DNA of 64,000 nucleotides from Salinisphaera sp. Q1T1-3 (GCF_003602005.1 NZ_QZWD01000014.1:1-64000), one strand, 5' to 3'; positions 16,782-26,031 are shown, numbered from the stretch's first letter. Translations and numbers: made by a program. Notes: generated from the sequence alone by a model not told the origin.

Positions 16782-17219
16782 ATGCCGATGCCCGCGATTT
16801 CACTCACCTTGTCAGGTCAACCCGGCCCCGCCGAAATGCACGATCTCAGCGCCGAGATCACCGAGCTGACCTGTGCCGTACTCGACAAACGGATTGCCGA
16901 GACCCTGGTCATCGTGACCCCCGTGCCCCACACCCACTGGTTCATCGGCAAGCGATCGCTCGTCGAGCTCGGGCAGAATTCCTTCCGTCTGGAAGTCACG
17001 GTCAGCGACGAGACCAATACCCACGCCCAGAAGAAGGCGTTCCAGCGCGCGGCATACGATCTACTGGCCGCCCGTATCGGCAATGTCCATCTGCATGCCA
17101 ACGTCCGGATCATCGATTGCCGGCCCGGCGCCTATGGCTACGGCGGCACGACACAGGCAGCGCGCATGGAGGCCGCCCCGGTTCCGGTTGCCGACCGGGC
17201 CGCCTGCGAGACGCCATGA
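16782..17219 (+). CDS. Tautomerase-superfamily protein (4-oxalocrotonate tautomerase-like)
   Basis: 145 residues from the ATG at 16782, or 143 from 16788. Both starts put a proline right after the methionine (MPMP or MPAI), the catalytic Pro1 of the tautomerase superfamily. HWFIGKRSL and SFRLEVTVSDETNT fit the beta-strands of the fold and THAQKKAF its following helix. The conserved basic residues could bind a carboxylate substrate. The C-terminal tail after residue 115 is less ordered. The true substrate is unknown. It lies divergent to the disrupted LysR gene, a common arrangement of regulator and target. Confidence 0.7.
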   Translation: MPMPAISLTLSGQPGPAEMHDLSAEITELTCAVLDKRIAETLVIVTPVPHTHWFIGKRSLVELGQNSFRLEVTVSDETNTHAQKKAFQRAAYDLLAARIGNVHLHANVRIIDCRPGAYGYGGTTQAARMEAAPVPVADRAACETP

Positions 17220-17319
17220 CACTGACTCGTCGTTATCGAAGACGCCGCTATGGCGCGACACGGTGCCCTATGGCTGTTTCAGCCGTGCGGAACGAGACAG
17301 CTCGGAGACGGATGCCGGC

Positions 17320-18069
17320 TCACAGCGCCGGCAAGACATCAGTCAACAGACCTTCGACATCGCCCATCGCGCGGGCGAGCGTGGCCTCGATCTCGGCATG
17401 GATGGCCAGCCCGCCGGTCCGTCCGGCGGCCTTGTTCACCACCACGGCACAACAGGCATAGGCCAGACCCGCCTCGCGCGCCAGACTGGCCTCCGGCATG
17501 CCCGTCATGCCGACGATGTCGCAGCCGTCGCGGGCCATGCGATCGATCTCCGCGGCGGTCTCCAGCCGTGGGCCCTGGGTGATGCCGTGGACCGCAGCCT
17601 CGGCCGGATCGAGATCCCGGGCCTGTGCTGCTTGGCGCAAGACCTGGCGCAACGGCTCGTCGTACGGGTCGGTGAAATCGATATGATCGAGCGTGCCGCG
17701 TGCCGGATCGTCGTGGAGGCTGTGAGCACGGCCCCAGCTGTAATCGATGATCTGATGCGGTATGACGATACGCCCCGGGGACATGGCTTCAGTGATGCCG
17801 CCGACCGCGGCGATCGCAATGACCTGGCGACAGCCGGCAGCGGCCAGGGCAGCGATATTCGCGCGATAATTGATCGCGTGTGGCGCGATCGCATGCCCCG
17901 GCCCGTGGCGCATGACGAAGACCACGTCGCGGCCGCTGTACCGGCCCCGGACCAGCGGCCCGGACGTCACGCCGAATTCGGTATCGACCGGGGCCGGCGG
18001 TGCCTGTTCGACGACACCGGCCAGCTCGGCGAGCGCCGTGCCGCCGATCACGCCGATCGGCGCGCTCAC
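17320..18069 (-). CDS. mtnP: S-methyl-5'-thioinosine phosphorylase (MTAP/PNP family)
   Basis: 249 residues, GTG start overlapping the stop of hpt by four bases (GTGA). The family motifs are present: IGVIGGTALAEL, RHGPGHAIAPHAINYRANI, the phosphate and nucleoside region (AIAAVGGITEAMSPG), and VGMTGMPEASLAREAGLAYA. The T-x-MPE form (MTGMPEA) and gammaproteobacterial setting favour methylthioinosine rather than methylthioadenosine as substrate, as in Pseudomonas; this is inference. It recycles the by-product of polyamine synthesis. Translationally coupled with hpt, which salvages the hypoxanthine released. Confidence 0.85.
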   Translation of the reverse strand: MSAPIGVIGGTALAELAGVVEQAPPAPVDTEFGVTSGPLVRGRYSGRDVVFVMRHGPGHAIAPHAINYRANIAALAAAGCRQVIAIAAVGGITEAMSPGRIVIPHQIIDYSWGRAHSLHDDPARGTLDHIDFTDPYDEPLRQVLRQAAQARDLDPAEAAVHGITQGPRLETAAEIDRMARDGCDIVGMTGMPEASLAREAGLAYACCAVVVNKAAGRTGGLAIHAEIEATLARAMGDVEGLLTDVLPAL

Positions 18070-18650
18070 GCGGCCCCGCCGCTCTCGCGGCCGATGGCCC
18101 AGACGCCGGGCAACTGTCGGAAGTAGCCCTTGTAATCCATGCCGGCCCCGAAGACATAGCGATCGGCCACATGACAGCCGACATAATCGGCCTGCACGCC
18201 CGGCGCCCGCCGGTCGTGGTCCTTGAGCAGCAGCATGGCGGTGCTGACCGACGCCGCCCCCTGTGCCCGAATGGCATCGAGGATGGCCGCCAGTGTATGC
18301 CCCTCGTCGAGAATGTCGTCGACGATCAGCACGTGCCGATCGGCCAGACGCAGCCCGGGACTGACTTTCCAGACCAACTCGCCGCCCGCGGTTTCGCCGC
18401 GATAGCGGGTGGCGTGCAGATAATCCAGCTCGAAGGGAAAATCCAGCCGCTTGCCGAGTTCGACCGTGGCCTGCATGCCGCCGAGCATCACACAGATCAG
18501 CACCGGGTCCTTGTCGGCCAGATCCTGCGTGACCTGCTCGGCCAGACGATCGTAGGCCGCCGATATTTCCTCGGGGCTGATCACACAGTCGGCGCCGGCA
18601 TAGATCGCCTTGGCCTCTTCATATCGTTTCGCGTCGAAACCGCTCATCAT
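18066..18650 (-). CDS. hpt: Hypoxanthine-guanine phosphoribosyltransferase
   Basis: 194 residues, ATG at 18650 overlapping the mscS stop (ATGA). The PRPP-binding motif VLIVDDILDEGHTLAAI is at about 104-120, LICVMLGGMQATVELGKRL is the pyrophosphate loop region, and LDYLHATRYRGET the flexible loop. It converts hypoxanthine or guanine and PRPP to the nucleotide. The pairing with the thioinosine phosphorylase makes one salvage step: methylthioinosine to hypoxanthine to IMP. Confidence 0.92.
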   Translation of the reverse strand: MMSGFDAKRYEEAKAIYAGADCVISPEEISAAYDRLAEQVTQDLADKDPVLICVMLGGMQATVELGKRLDFPFELDYLHATRYRGETAGGELVWKVSPGLRLADRHVLIVDDILDEGHTLAAILDAIRAQGAASVSTAMLLLKDHDRRAPGVQADYVGCHVADRYVFGAGMDYKGYFRQLPGVWAIGRESGGAA

Positions 18651-19903
18651 GATCCTTCTTCGCCGGGGTTGTCCGGGCCGACGGTGTCGTTGTCGTTCGA
18701 TTGCTCGCGCGCGACGGCCCGGTTCCGCTCGGATTGTACCTTCTGCGAATCGATTTCTTCCTGGCCGCCCTCGGTCTCGTCGCCCTCGCCGCTCTGCTGC
18801 ACCACCGCGAGCGCTTCGGGCACATGGATGACGTTGGTCGGCAGCGACAGCGCCCCGCCATACTCGCGCACCGTGTCCTGGACCTGCTGCAGCACGCTCT
18901 GCTTGATGGCCAGATACTCGGCCCAGTCGGTGGTCTTGGTATAGCAGTAGACCATCAGATCGAGCGAGGACGGCCCGAACGAATCCAGATAGGTGAGGAT
19001 GACTTCGTTGGAATCGACCGTCTCGTCCGCGTCGAGCTTGCCGCGAATCGCCTCCACGATATCGGCCACCTGGGCGGCATCCTCGAACCGGATCGAGACC
19101 GTCTCGTTGATCTGACGATGCGTCATGCGCGACGGATTCTCCAGCGCCACGTTGGAGAACACGGCGTTGGGTACGTACAGCGGGCGTTTGTCGAAGCGCC
19201 GTAACGTCGTGGCACGCCAGCCGATCGACTCGACCACGCCTTCGATGTCGCGATCGGGCGAACGGATCCAGTCGCCGACCGAGAATGGGCGGTTCAGATA
19301 CACGGTCACCCCGCCAAAGATATTGGCCAGCACATCGCGCGCGGCAAACCCGACGGCAATACCGCCGATGCCGGAAAACGCGAGCAGACTGCGCGGCGAG
19401 ACGCCGAACTGCTCGAGCAGCGCGATGCCGGCCAGGATCAGCACCAGAATGCGGAACAGCTTGGCGAGTGCATCCGCACTGGTTGCATCCAGGTGATCGG
19501 TGGAGCGCGCGGTCCGGGCGAGCGCGTTCTTCTCGATACTGCGGATGAGCCGGAACGCGAACCAGACGATCGCCAGCGTGATGAGCACGCCGCGCACCGT
19601 CGAGACGTAGGGGTGCCAGAAATGCGAACCGTCGGTGGCGATCCGGATGGCCAGCGTGATGCCCCCGATCCAGATCAGGATCTGCAACGGCCCGTTGACG
19701 CTGCGATAGATCGCATCGTCCCAGAGATTACGGGTGGCCGTGACCTTGTCGTGCAGGATCCGCAGCGCGAAGCGCGTGATGAGATCGATGACCCCGGTCA
19801 GGACCATCAGACCGACCACGTCGATCAGCACACCCCATTCGCTCTGCAACGACAGATACTGGGAGACGAACGAGTCGTAGGTCTGGAGCAGATTGTCGAT
19901 CAC
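18647..19903 (-). CDS. MscS-family mechanosensitive channel
   Basis: 418 residues, GTG start overlapping nagZ stop. Helices at about 20-48, 65-85 and 100-118, then the pore helix region (LRILVLILAGIALLEQFG, SLLAFSGIGGIAVGFAARDVLANIFGG), which corresponds to TM3 of MscS, followed by the beta domain (VYLNRPFSVGDWI...VESIGWRATTLR). A charged, low-complexity C-terminal tail of about fifty residues (rich in E, D, N, Q) extends beyond the family core. It releases solutes on osmotic downshock. Same overlapping block as hpt and nagZ, with no obvious functional link. Confidence 0.9.
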   Translation of the reverse strand: MIDNLLQTYDSFVSQYLSLQSEWGVLIDVVGLMVLTGVIDLITRFALRILHDKVTATRNLWDDAIYRSVNGPLQILIWIGGITLAIRIATDGSHFWHPYVSTVRGVLITLAIVWFAFRLIRSIEKNALARTARSTDHLDATSADALAKLFRILVLILAGIALLEQFGVSPRSLLAFSGIGGIAVGFAARDVLANIFGGVTVYLNRPFSVGDWIRSPDRDIEGVVESIGWRATTLRRFDKRPLYVPNAVFSNVALENPSRMTHRQINETVSIRFEDAAQVADIVEAIRGKLDADETVDSNEVILTYLDSFGPSSLDLMVYCYTKTTDWAEYLAIKQSVLQQVQDTVREYGGALSLPTNVIHVPEALAVVQQSGEGDETEGGQEEIDSQKVQSERNRAVAREQSNDNDTVGPDNPGEEGS

Positions 19904-20943
19904 GGGGTGTTGAGCTCCTCGGCGAGTCGGCGGGCATCGGCCAGCCGCGTATCGTCGGCGGCCACGGCCCGCTCGCGATGTGCGGCGAGCCGCGCATTCA
20001 GGGCGACGCGTCGTGGCTGGCCGAGCGCGCGGCTGTCATGAACGGCATCGCGTGCGATCAGCGCACTCGCCCGGTCGTTGCATACGGGCAGATAGTCGCA
20101 GCCGGCCGTCAGCGCGGCGCGGCAACGGGTGGCATAGTCGCCGACCGCGGCCGGCCCGCCCATGCTCAGATCGTCGCAGAAGACACAGCCGGAGAATCCG
20201 AGCTCGCCGCGCAGCATATCGGCGATCCACACGGACGACAGACTGGCCGGCGTCGTATCCACCGCCGGGTAACGCACATGCGCCATCATCATCGAGGGGA
20301 TATCCGCCGAGACCAGAGCGGCGAAAGGCGCCCAGTCCGCGGCCAGCGCCTCACGATCGCGGGTGTCCACCGGCAGCTCGGCGTGCGAGTCGGCGTGCAC
20401 CCAGCCGTGGCCCGGGAAATGCTTGGCCGTGGCCGCACTCCCGCCGGCGGCAAGCCCCTCGGCATAGGCGGTCCCGAGGGCCGCGATCGCCGCCGGATCA
20501 CGTGCCAGCGCGCGATGCCCGATCACCGTGGAATGCCCGTAATCGCGATCGAGCACCGGCGCGAGCGGCATATCGATGCCCACGTCCGCCAGCTCGAACG
20601 CCACGAGCCAGCCGAGCGTATGCGCCGCATCGCGGGCAGCGGCCGGGTCGCGTTCATGGCGCGCGCCGAGTGCTGCCATTGGCGGGATACGGGTGAACCC
20701 TTGAGTGAAACGCTGCACCCGGCCGCCTTCGTAGTCGGCGACGATCAACAGATTGGGGCGGGCGACACGCATGTCGGCCGTGAGCGCGGCGAGCTGCTCG
20801 CGGTCGGCGAAATTGCGTGCAAAGAGGATGACGCCACCTACCGTGGGGTCCGCGAGCAGCTCGCGATCGTCCGCGGTCAGGGACGTGCCGGCCACGTCGA
20901 CCAGCAGCGGCCCCGGCGGATGTACCGCCTGATCGCCCGTCAA
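19900..20943 (-). CDS. nagZ: Beta-N-acetylhexosaminidase NagZ
   Basis: 347 residues from a TTG at 20943, chosen because it forms a TTGA overlap with the CYTH gene stop, as the other genes in this block do; a TTG at 20967 is also in frame. GPLLVDVAGTSL is the family N terminus. The GH3 motif KHFPGHG, with SHAELPVDTRD behind it, provides the general acid/base loop, and CVFCDDLSMGG carries the catalytic aspartate. It removes GlcNAc from anhydro-muropeptides in cytoplasmic cell-wall recycling. Confidence 0.93.
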   Translation of the reverse strand: MTGDQAVHPPGPLLVDVAGTSLTADDRELLADPTVGGVILFARNFADREQLAALTADMRVARPNLLIVADYEGGRVQRFTQGFTRIPPMAALGARHERDPAAARDAAHTLGWLVAFELADVGIDMPLAPVLDRDYGHSTVIGHRALARDPAAIAALGTAYAEGLAAGGSAATAKHFPGHGWVHADSHAELPVDTRDREALAADWAPFAALVSADIPSMMMAHVRYPAVDTTPASLSSVWIADMLRGELGFSGCVFCDDLSMGGPAAVGDYATRCRAALTAGCDYLPVCNDRASALIARDAVHDSRALGQPRRVALNARLAAHRERAVAADDTRLADARRLAEELNTP

Positions 20944-21428
20944 GAGCCGTTCCCGTCGGCTGCCCAATCGCGATACGGCGCGAATGCCAGGGCATGATTG
21001 TAGTAGCGCACATCGTCGGTGATTTCCGCCCCCAGCCAGTCCGGCCGGTCGAAGGCCTCATCCGCGGCCGACAGCTCGATCTCGGCGACCACCAACGGGG
21101 CGTTCGCCCCCTCGAACACATCGATTTCCCAGACATGGCCTGCGTGCGGCACCCAGTAGCGCGTCTTTTCGACCGGCTCGGTCAGACACAGGGCATCCAG
21201 CATGTGCCGGGCATCGGCCAACGGCACGGGATATTCGTATTCGGCGCGCGCGCTGCCGATCACCGCGGCCTTGATATTCAGGTTGGCCGCATCATCCTCG
21301 ATACGCACACGCACCGAGGCGTTACCGTGGTCGTTGAAGTAGCCCTGGGCGAAACGGCCGCTGCGGCTGACCGCCTCACGCCAGTCATCGCTGCGGACGA
21401 GGAATTTGCGCTCGATCTCGATCGCCAC
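20940..21428 (-). CDS. CYTH-domain protein (inorganic triphosphatase-like)
   Basis: 162 residues, GTG start. It opens with the family signature EIERKFLV at residues 3-10, followed by alternating basic/acidic strands (SVRVRIEDD, NLNIKAA, EYEYPVPL, VEKTRYWV, WEIDVFEGANAPLVVAEIEL) that line the triphosphate tunnel. Members hydrolyse inorganic triphosphate or, rarely, act as class IV adenylate cyclases; short bacterial forms like this are usually triphosphatases. Its stop overlaps the preferred nagZ start. The specific substrate cannot be told from sequence. Confidence 0.88.
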   Translation of the reverse strand: MAIEIERKFLVRSDDWREAVSRSGRFAQGYFNDHGNASVRVRIEDDAANLNIKAAVIGSARAEYEYPVPLADARHMLDALCLTEPVEKTRYWVPHAGHVWEIDVFEGANAPLVVAEIELSAADEAFDRPDWLGAEITDDVRYYNHALAFAPYRDWAADGNGS

Positions 21429-21440
21429 GCCGGCGTCTCC

Positions 21441-22769
21441 TTATCGCTCGAAAACCGCCATCGATTCGATGTGGGCGGTATGCGGGAACATATCCATGAC
21501 CCCGGCGGCCACCAGTCGATACCCGTGCTGGTTGACCAGCGTGTCGGCGTCGCGTGCCAGCGTGGCCGGATGACAGGAACAATAGACGATGCGCGATGCA
21601 CCGCTGGCCGCGATCAGCGGCATGACTTCGGCGGCCCCGGAACGCGGCGGGTCGATCAGAACCTTGTCGACGCGTTCGGGCATCCACGCCGGCGCGGCGG
21701 CCGGCTCGAACAGATTGTCGACATGGGCCTCGATATTCGCGCAATCGTTGGCGCGCGCGTTGTCGCGGGCCCGCTCGACCAGTCCATCCTCGCCTTCGAC
21801 CGTGACCACGCGCCCGGCACTGCGTGCCAGCGGCACGGAAAAATTGCCGAGACCGGCGAACAGTTCGAGAACCGTGTCTTCGATCTGCAGATCGAGATGC
21901 CCGATCGCGGCCGCCACCATCGCCTCGTTGACCCCGGCGTGGATCTGGACGAAATCGTTCGGGAGAAAATACAGGCGCGCGTCGAAGTCCGGCAGCGTGT
22001 AGTAGAGCGGCTCGGCCGTGCCCTCGAGCGGCGCGATCGTACGCTCGTTGCCCGGCTGCAGATAGATTGCGAAATCGTATTCGGTACCGAACGCCGCCAG
22101 AACCTCGCGATCGGCCGCGCTGGGTTCGTCCAGCACGCGAAAGACGAGTGCCACTCGGTTGTCGGCGGCGGCCACCTCGATCTGCGGAATGCGCTCCCGG
22201 ATCGTGAGCCGGTCGATCATGTGGGCAAGATCCCGCAGGCGCGTGCCGACCGACGGCACCAGCACCTCGCAGCGGGAGAGTTCGGCAATGAACGGCTTGC
22301 CGCGTTCGCGAAACCCGACCAGCGTGCCGCCTTTCTTGGGCACGTACTTGACGCCCAGCCGCGCGCGCCGTCGATAACCCCAGCGTGCGCCGACCAGCGG
22401 CGCCAGTTCGCGTTCGGCCTGCACATGCCCGACACGCGACAGGGCCGAGACGAGCTGGCCCTGCTTGAAGCGCAGCTGGGCGTCCGGGCTGGCATGCTGC
22501 AGCGCACATCCCCCGCATAGACCGAAATGGGCGCATTCCGGCGTCACCCGGTTGGTCGCCGCCGAGAACAGCGTGACCATGTCGGCCTCTTCGTAGTCCC
22601 GACGGACCTTGACCGGCTGGAAGAGCACCTGTTCGCCCGGCAGCGTATCGGCCACGAACACGGCCTTGCCATCGACATGACCGACGCCGCGCGCATTGCT
22701 TGCCAGATCGGTGATTTCGGTCACGCCGAACGCGTGACGTCGGGCGCGTTTCCGGGCCTTGCGGCTCAT
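21441..22769 (-). CDS. rlmD: 23S rRNA (uracil-1939-C5)-methyltransferase RlmD
   Basis: 442 residues from the ATG at 22769, which overlaps the upstream stop (ATGA). A TRAM domain leads (TDLASNARGVGHVDGKAVFVADTLPGEQ). The [4Fe-4S] cysteines sit in CAHFGLCGGCALQH. The SAM-binding motif VLELFAGLGNFSVPLA, DPPRSGA and the nucleophilic cysteine in IVYCSCHPATLARD follow in order. It methylates U1939 of 23S rRNA. Long alternative frames on both strands are shadows. Confidence 0.95.
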   Translation of the reverse strand: MSRKARKRARRHAFGVTEITDLASNARGVGHVDGKAVFVADTLPGEQVLFQPVKVRRDYEEADMVTLFSAATNRVTPECAHFGLCGGCALQHASPDAQLRFKQGQLVSALSRVGHVQAERELAPLVGARWGYRRRARLGVKYVPKKGGTLVGFRERGKPFIAELSRCEVLVPSVGTRLRDLAHMIDRLTIRERIPQIEVAAADNRVALVFRVLDEPSAADREVLAAFGTEYDFAIYLQPGNERTIAPLEGTAEPLYYTLPDFDARLYFLPNDFVQIHAGVNEAMVAAAIGHLDLQIEDTVLELFAGLGNFSVPLARSAGRVVTVEGEDGLVERARDNARANDCANIEAHVDNLFEPAAAPAWMPERVDKVLIDPPRSGAAEVMPLIAASGASRIVYCSCHPATLARDADTLVNQHGYRLVAAGVMDMFPHTAHIESMAVFER

Positions 22770-23401
22770 GAAGCGATCCGGGCTTTGAGCTGGCCGAGAT
22801 AATCGGCCTGGCGTTCCACACTGATGTCGCCGCGGCTCGATGCGCTGCGCCACCACAGCCGGGCACGGCTGGCTGCGATGTCGATCAGGGCTGGCGCGGC
22901 CTCACCGGCGACGACGTCGGGATCGAACAACAGACGACACTGTTGTTCGATCTGGTCCTGCGCGGCCGGATGATCGGTCGGCATCGGGGCGAGCCGGTCG
23001 GCCAGCGCCCGGGGCTTGGCGCGTACGAGCCAGCCCGGAGCGCGCCGTGACTGCGCGCTGGCTCTGGCGAGCAACCAGGACCGGGCCGCCCCGTCCCAAT
23101 CCACCAGGTCGCAGCCGCCGGCCATGTCGAGCTCGTCGAGCCGCGCCAGAACCGCCGACTCGTCGTCGTCGTACGCCGAGCTCGCCACGCGCACGCGGCC
23201 GCGGACCACGCCGACCGCAGCCCACCGCACCACTCGGCACAGATGGCCCGGCAGCATCGTCGTGCCCCATCGTTGCAAGTGCACCTGTTCCAGCGCGCGC
23301 GCCACGCCGGCATCGTCGAGTTCGCCGTAATCGGCCAGCCGCCGCGCAGCCGCGACGTCGAGGGCGCCCTCGGCAGCCAGAACAATCGTCGGTCTGGTCA
23401 C
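22766..23401 (-). CDS. Unknown conserved-position protein between cysM and rlmD
   Basis: 211 residues, GTG start overlapping the cysM stop (GTGA) and ATGA overlap with rlmD, so translation of all three is coupled. No signal or membrane segment. Alternating strands and helices with acidic positions (AYDDDESAVLARLDELD, CDLVDWDGAARSWLLARA) recall the layout of DEDD-type 3'-5' exonuclease-like proteins (strand, then W-D/N-G, then a helix). That is only a resemblance; the full set of catalytic acids cannot be assigned by eye. I give no function. Its neighbours suggest an RNA-related or housekeeping role. Confidence 0.7.
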   Translation of the reverse strand: MTRPTIVLAAEGALDVAAARRLADYGELDDAGVARALEQVHLQRWGTTMLPGHLCRVVRWAAVGVVRGRVRVASSAYDDDESAVLARLDELDMAGGCDLVDWDGAARSWLLARASAQSRRAPGWLVRAKPRALADRLAPMPTDHPAAQDQIEQQCRLLFDPDVVAGEAAPALIDIAASRARLWWRSASSRGDISVERQADYLGQLKARIAS

Positions 23402-24297
23402 GGCTTATCGTAGACGCCCGTGGACAGATAGCGATCGCCGCGATCGCAGACGATCATGGCGATCGTCGCATTCTCGACTTCTCGGGCGATGGACAGCGCC
23501 GCGAACACGCTGCCGCCCGAGGACGGGCCGGCGAAGATGCCCTCCTCGCGTGCCATGCGCTTCATCGTGGCTTCGGCATCGGCCTGCTCGACATCGAGGA
23601 CGCGATCGACCCGATCACGCTCGAATATCTCCGGCAGATAGGCCGCCGGCCAGCGCCGGATGCCCGGAATCTTGGACTCGCCGGCCGGCTGGACCCCGAC
23701 GATCTCGATCTCCGGATTCTGTTCCTTGAGATAGCGCGAGCAGCCCATGATCGTCCCGGTCGTTCCCATCGTGGCGACGAAATGCGTGATCCGGCCGCCG
23801 GTGGCCGCCCACAGCTCCGGGCCGGTGGTGTCGTAATGGGCGCGCGGGTTGTCCGGGTTGGCGAACTGGTTGAGCAGATAGCCTTCGCCATCTTCATGCA
23901 TCTGCTGAGCCCGATCCCGGGCGCCTTCCATGCCCTCGGCTTCCGAGACCGAGATGATCTCGGCGCCATAGGCGCGCATCGAGGCCCGGCGTTCTTCGCT
24001 CATGTTCTCCGGCATGAGCAGCTTCATCTTGAAGCCCTGCATCGCCGCGACCATGGCCAGCGCAATTCCGGTATTGCCGCTTGTGGCCTCGATAAGCGTA
24101 TCGCCGGGCTTGATGTCGCCCCGCTCGGCGGCCCGCGTGATCATGGAGTACGCCGGCCGGTCCTTGACCGAGCCCGCCGGGTTGTTCCCTTCGAGCTTGG
24201 CCAGCAGCGTATTGCCGGATTCGGGATCGACCAGGCGCTGCAGCTGCACGAGCGGTGTGCCGCCGACGTGGTCGTTCAGGGTGTCATAGTCTTTCAT
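23398..24297 (-). CDS. cysM: Cysteine synthase B
   Basis: 299 residues from ATG 24297. VGGTPLVQLQRL opens the fold-type II PLP enzyme. KLEGNNPAGSVKDRPAY carries the PLP lysine, EATSGNTGIALA the substrate loop, TMGTTGTIMG the phosphate cup, and GPSSGGSVFA the final PLP-contact loop. The shorter C terminus and the NNPAGSVKDR form favour CysM over CysK. It uses O-acetylserine with sulfide or thiosulfate. The upstream extension in the same frame covers the repeat-bearing intergenic region and is not coding. Confidence 0.93.
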   Translation of the reverse strand: MKDYDTLNDHVGGTPLVQLQRLVDPESGNTLLAKLEGNNPAGSVKDRPAYSMITRAAERGDIKPGDTLIEATSGNTGIALAMVAAMQGFKMKLLMPENMSEERRASMRAYGAEIISVSEAEGMEGARDRAQQMHEDGEGYLLNQFANPDNPRAHYDTTGPELWAATGGRITHFVATMGTTGTIMGCSRYLKEQNPEIEIVGVQPAGESKIPGIRRWPAAYLPEIFERDRVDRVLDVEQADAEATMKRMAREEGIFAGPSSGGSVFAALSIAREVENATIAMIVCDRGDRYLSTGVYDKP

Positions 24298-24511
24298 GCA
24301 CAAAGTGTAGCAGCGCGAAGCAGGTTGTTTTAGGGGCTGTTGAGGTTTCGTGCGAGTCCGCGCCAAGTGCGCCCTGAAATTGACGATGGGCGACAAGACG
24401 AGGCGTCGCAGGCGCCGCGCAGTCATGCTGCGCCAGCGGGCTAGGGCGTGTTGAGGTTTCGTGCGAACGCCGCGTTGGAGACCGCAAATCGTGTCCGGCC
24501 AGCCCGGCGTG
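24298..24511. repeat. Intergenic region with an 18-bp direct repeat
   Basis: TGTTGAGGTTTCGTGCGA occurs at 24338-24355 and again at 24449-24466, 111 bases apart, in the same orientation, each preceded by a GG(G/C)-rich stretch (AGGGGC, AGGGCG). The sequence between them is GC-rich with no reading frame. It looks like ends of a decayed insertion sequence or a partial duplication, but direct rather than inverted ends do not fit a single element. Confidence 0.5.
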
Positions 24512-25273
24512 TCAGACGATGCGTTGCCGTCCGGCGTCCATGGCCGCGCGCATCTCGAGCACCGCATCGTCCAGACCGATGAAGACCGCCCGAGCGATCA
24601 GCGCATGGCCGATGTTGAGTTCGACGATGGCCGGGATGGCTGCGATATCGCCGACGTTGTCGACGTGCAGGCCATGACCGGCATGGACTTCCATGCCCAG
24701 CGACTCGGCCAGTTCGGCGCCTTCGATGAGGCGTGCCAGCTCGGCCCGTCGGCTCGCCACATCGACGGCATCGGCGTAGGCGCCGGTATGCAGTTCGATA
24801 TGATGCGCCCCGGCCTCGGCGGCCGCACGAATCTGCTCGGCGTCCGGGTCGATGAACAACGCCGCCCGGATACCGGCGGCGCCAAGACGCGTCAGGCCAT
24901 CGGCCACGCGGGTCTTCTGCCCGGCGATATCCAGCCCGCCCTCGGTGGTCAGCTCCTCGCGGGATTCCGGCACCAGGCAGCAGTCCCGTGGGCGGCGCGC
25001 GCAGGCGATGCCGATCATTTCCTCGGTCAGAGCCATTTCCAGATTGACCGGCAGATCGGCGATTCCGCAGAGCGTTTCGACGTCCGCGTCCTGGATATGA
25101 CGTCGATCCTCGCGCAGGTGAACCGTGATGCTCTGGGCGCCGGCATGCATCGCCAAGCGCGCGGCGGCGACCACATCCGGATAGTGCGTCCCGCGCGCCT
25201 GACGCAGTGTGGCGACATGGTCGACGTTGACGCCGAGACGGATGGGCGGCGCAGGCGCGGCGAGATCGGTCAT
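24512..25273 (-). CDS. pdxJ: Pyridoxine 5'-phosphate synthase
   Basis: 253 residues. It opens with [22 protein letters not shown], the family's first strand and Asn/His residues, followed by [13 protein letters not shown] and [21 protein letters not shown] and [13 protein letters not shown] complete the phosphate-binding barrel. It condenses 1-deoxyxylulose 5-phosphate with 3-amino-2-oxopropyl phosphate to pyridoxine 5'-phosphate. Overlaps the recO stop by four bases, matching the usual gammaproteobacterial recO-pdxJ order. Confidence 0.96.
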   Translation of the reverse strand: MTDLAAPAPPIRLGVNVDHVATLRQARGTHYPDVVAAARLAMHAGAQSITVHLREDRRHIQDADVETLCGIADLPVNLEMALTEEMIGIACARRPRDCCLVPESREELTTEGGLDIAGQKTRVADGLTRLGAAGIRAALFIDPDAEQIRAAAEAGAHHIELHTGAYADAVDVASRRAELARLIEGAELAESLGMEVHAGHGLHVDNVGDIAAIPAIVELNIGHALIARAVFIGLDDAVLEMRAAMDAGRQRIV

Positions 25274-26031
25274 GAGTCATCCTCGGCTGGGCGATCATCG
25301 GTCGATGCGGGCGTGCGCGGGGCCGCGAACTGCTGCATCGCCTGTAGCGTGGCCACCGATTTTAACGGCTTGGCACCAATGTGGGGGGCCAGCGCCGCCT
25401 GCATGAGGGTGCGTGCCTCGTGCAGTTGCGCCCGCTCGACCAGACGACCGCCGGCCAGGCCCTGCAATGTCGCACCCTGGACGCGCGGTGCGCCGTGCGG
25501 CGCCGGCCTATCCGCCGAGACGAACCCTTCGTCGGCGTCCCAGCGATAAATGCGCTCGGCGCGGATCGGCGCGCCGTCGGCCGCGGTCTCGAGCGTCAGG
25601 CCGTAGCCCAGTTCGTCGAGCAGGTCACGCTCGAAGAAACGCAGCACCATGATGGCCGGCGCGCCGTGGCCCATGGTGTCGAGCAAGGCACACAGGCTGT
25701 GATAGATCGGCGTATGCGGATCGTCGCGGGCGGTCAGTCGCATCACCAGTTCGCTGGCATACAGGGCCCCCATGAGGGCATTGCCGGAAAGCGGAATCTG
25801 GCGTTCGTATTCCACGCCGCGCAGCGTATAGAGCTCACCGCGCCCGGCCCAGGACAGGGTGACCTGCGACAGCGGCTCCAGCAGGCCGCGCCAGCGCGAT
25901 GTGCCGCGCCGCGCTCCCTTCGCCACGGCCGCGATGCGCCCGTGATCACGCGTCAGCGCCTCGACGATAAGGCTGGTATCTCGCCAGGCACGCCGGTGCA
26001 ACACGATCGCCGGCGCCAGATCGATGCGCAT
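25270..26031 (-). CDS. recO: DNA repair protein RecO
   Basis: 253 residues. The N-terminal OB fold has the family pattern [35 protein letters not shown]. The helical middle carries [22 protein letters not shown], and the C-terminal part has [15 protein letters not shown]. The zinc cysteines are absent, as in other gammaproteobacterial RecO. It loads RecA on SSB-coated DNA in the RecFOR pathway. The gap to era is 62 bases. Confidence 0.93.
   Translation of the reverse strand: MRIDLAPAIVLHRRAWRDTSLIVEALTRDHGRIAAVAKGARRGTSRWRGLLEPLSQVTLSWAGRGELYTLRGVEYERQIPLSGNALMGALYASELVMRLTARDDPHTPIYHSLCALLDTMGHGAPAIMVLRFFERDLLDELGYGLTLETAADGAPIRAERIYRWDADEGFVSADRPAPHGAPRVQGATLQGLAGGRLVERAQLHEARTLMQAALAPHIGAKPLKSVATLQAMQQFAAPRTPASTDDRPAEDDS

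Noticed and set aside
21385-22866. 493-residue minus-strand frame overlapping rlmD
   Set aside because: A glycine/arginine-rich reading of the wrong frame; rlmD has the Fe-S, SAM and catalytic motifs.
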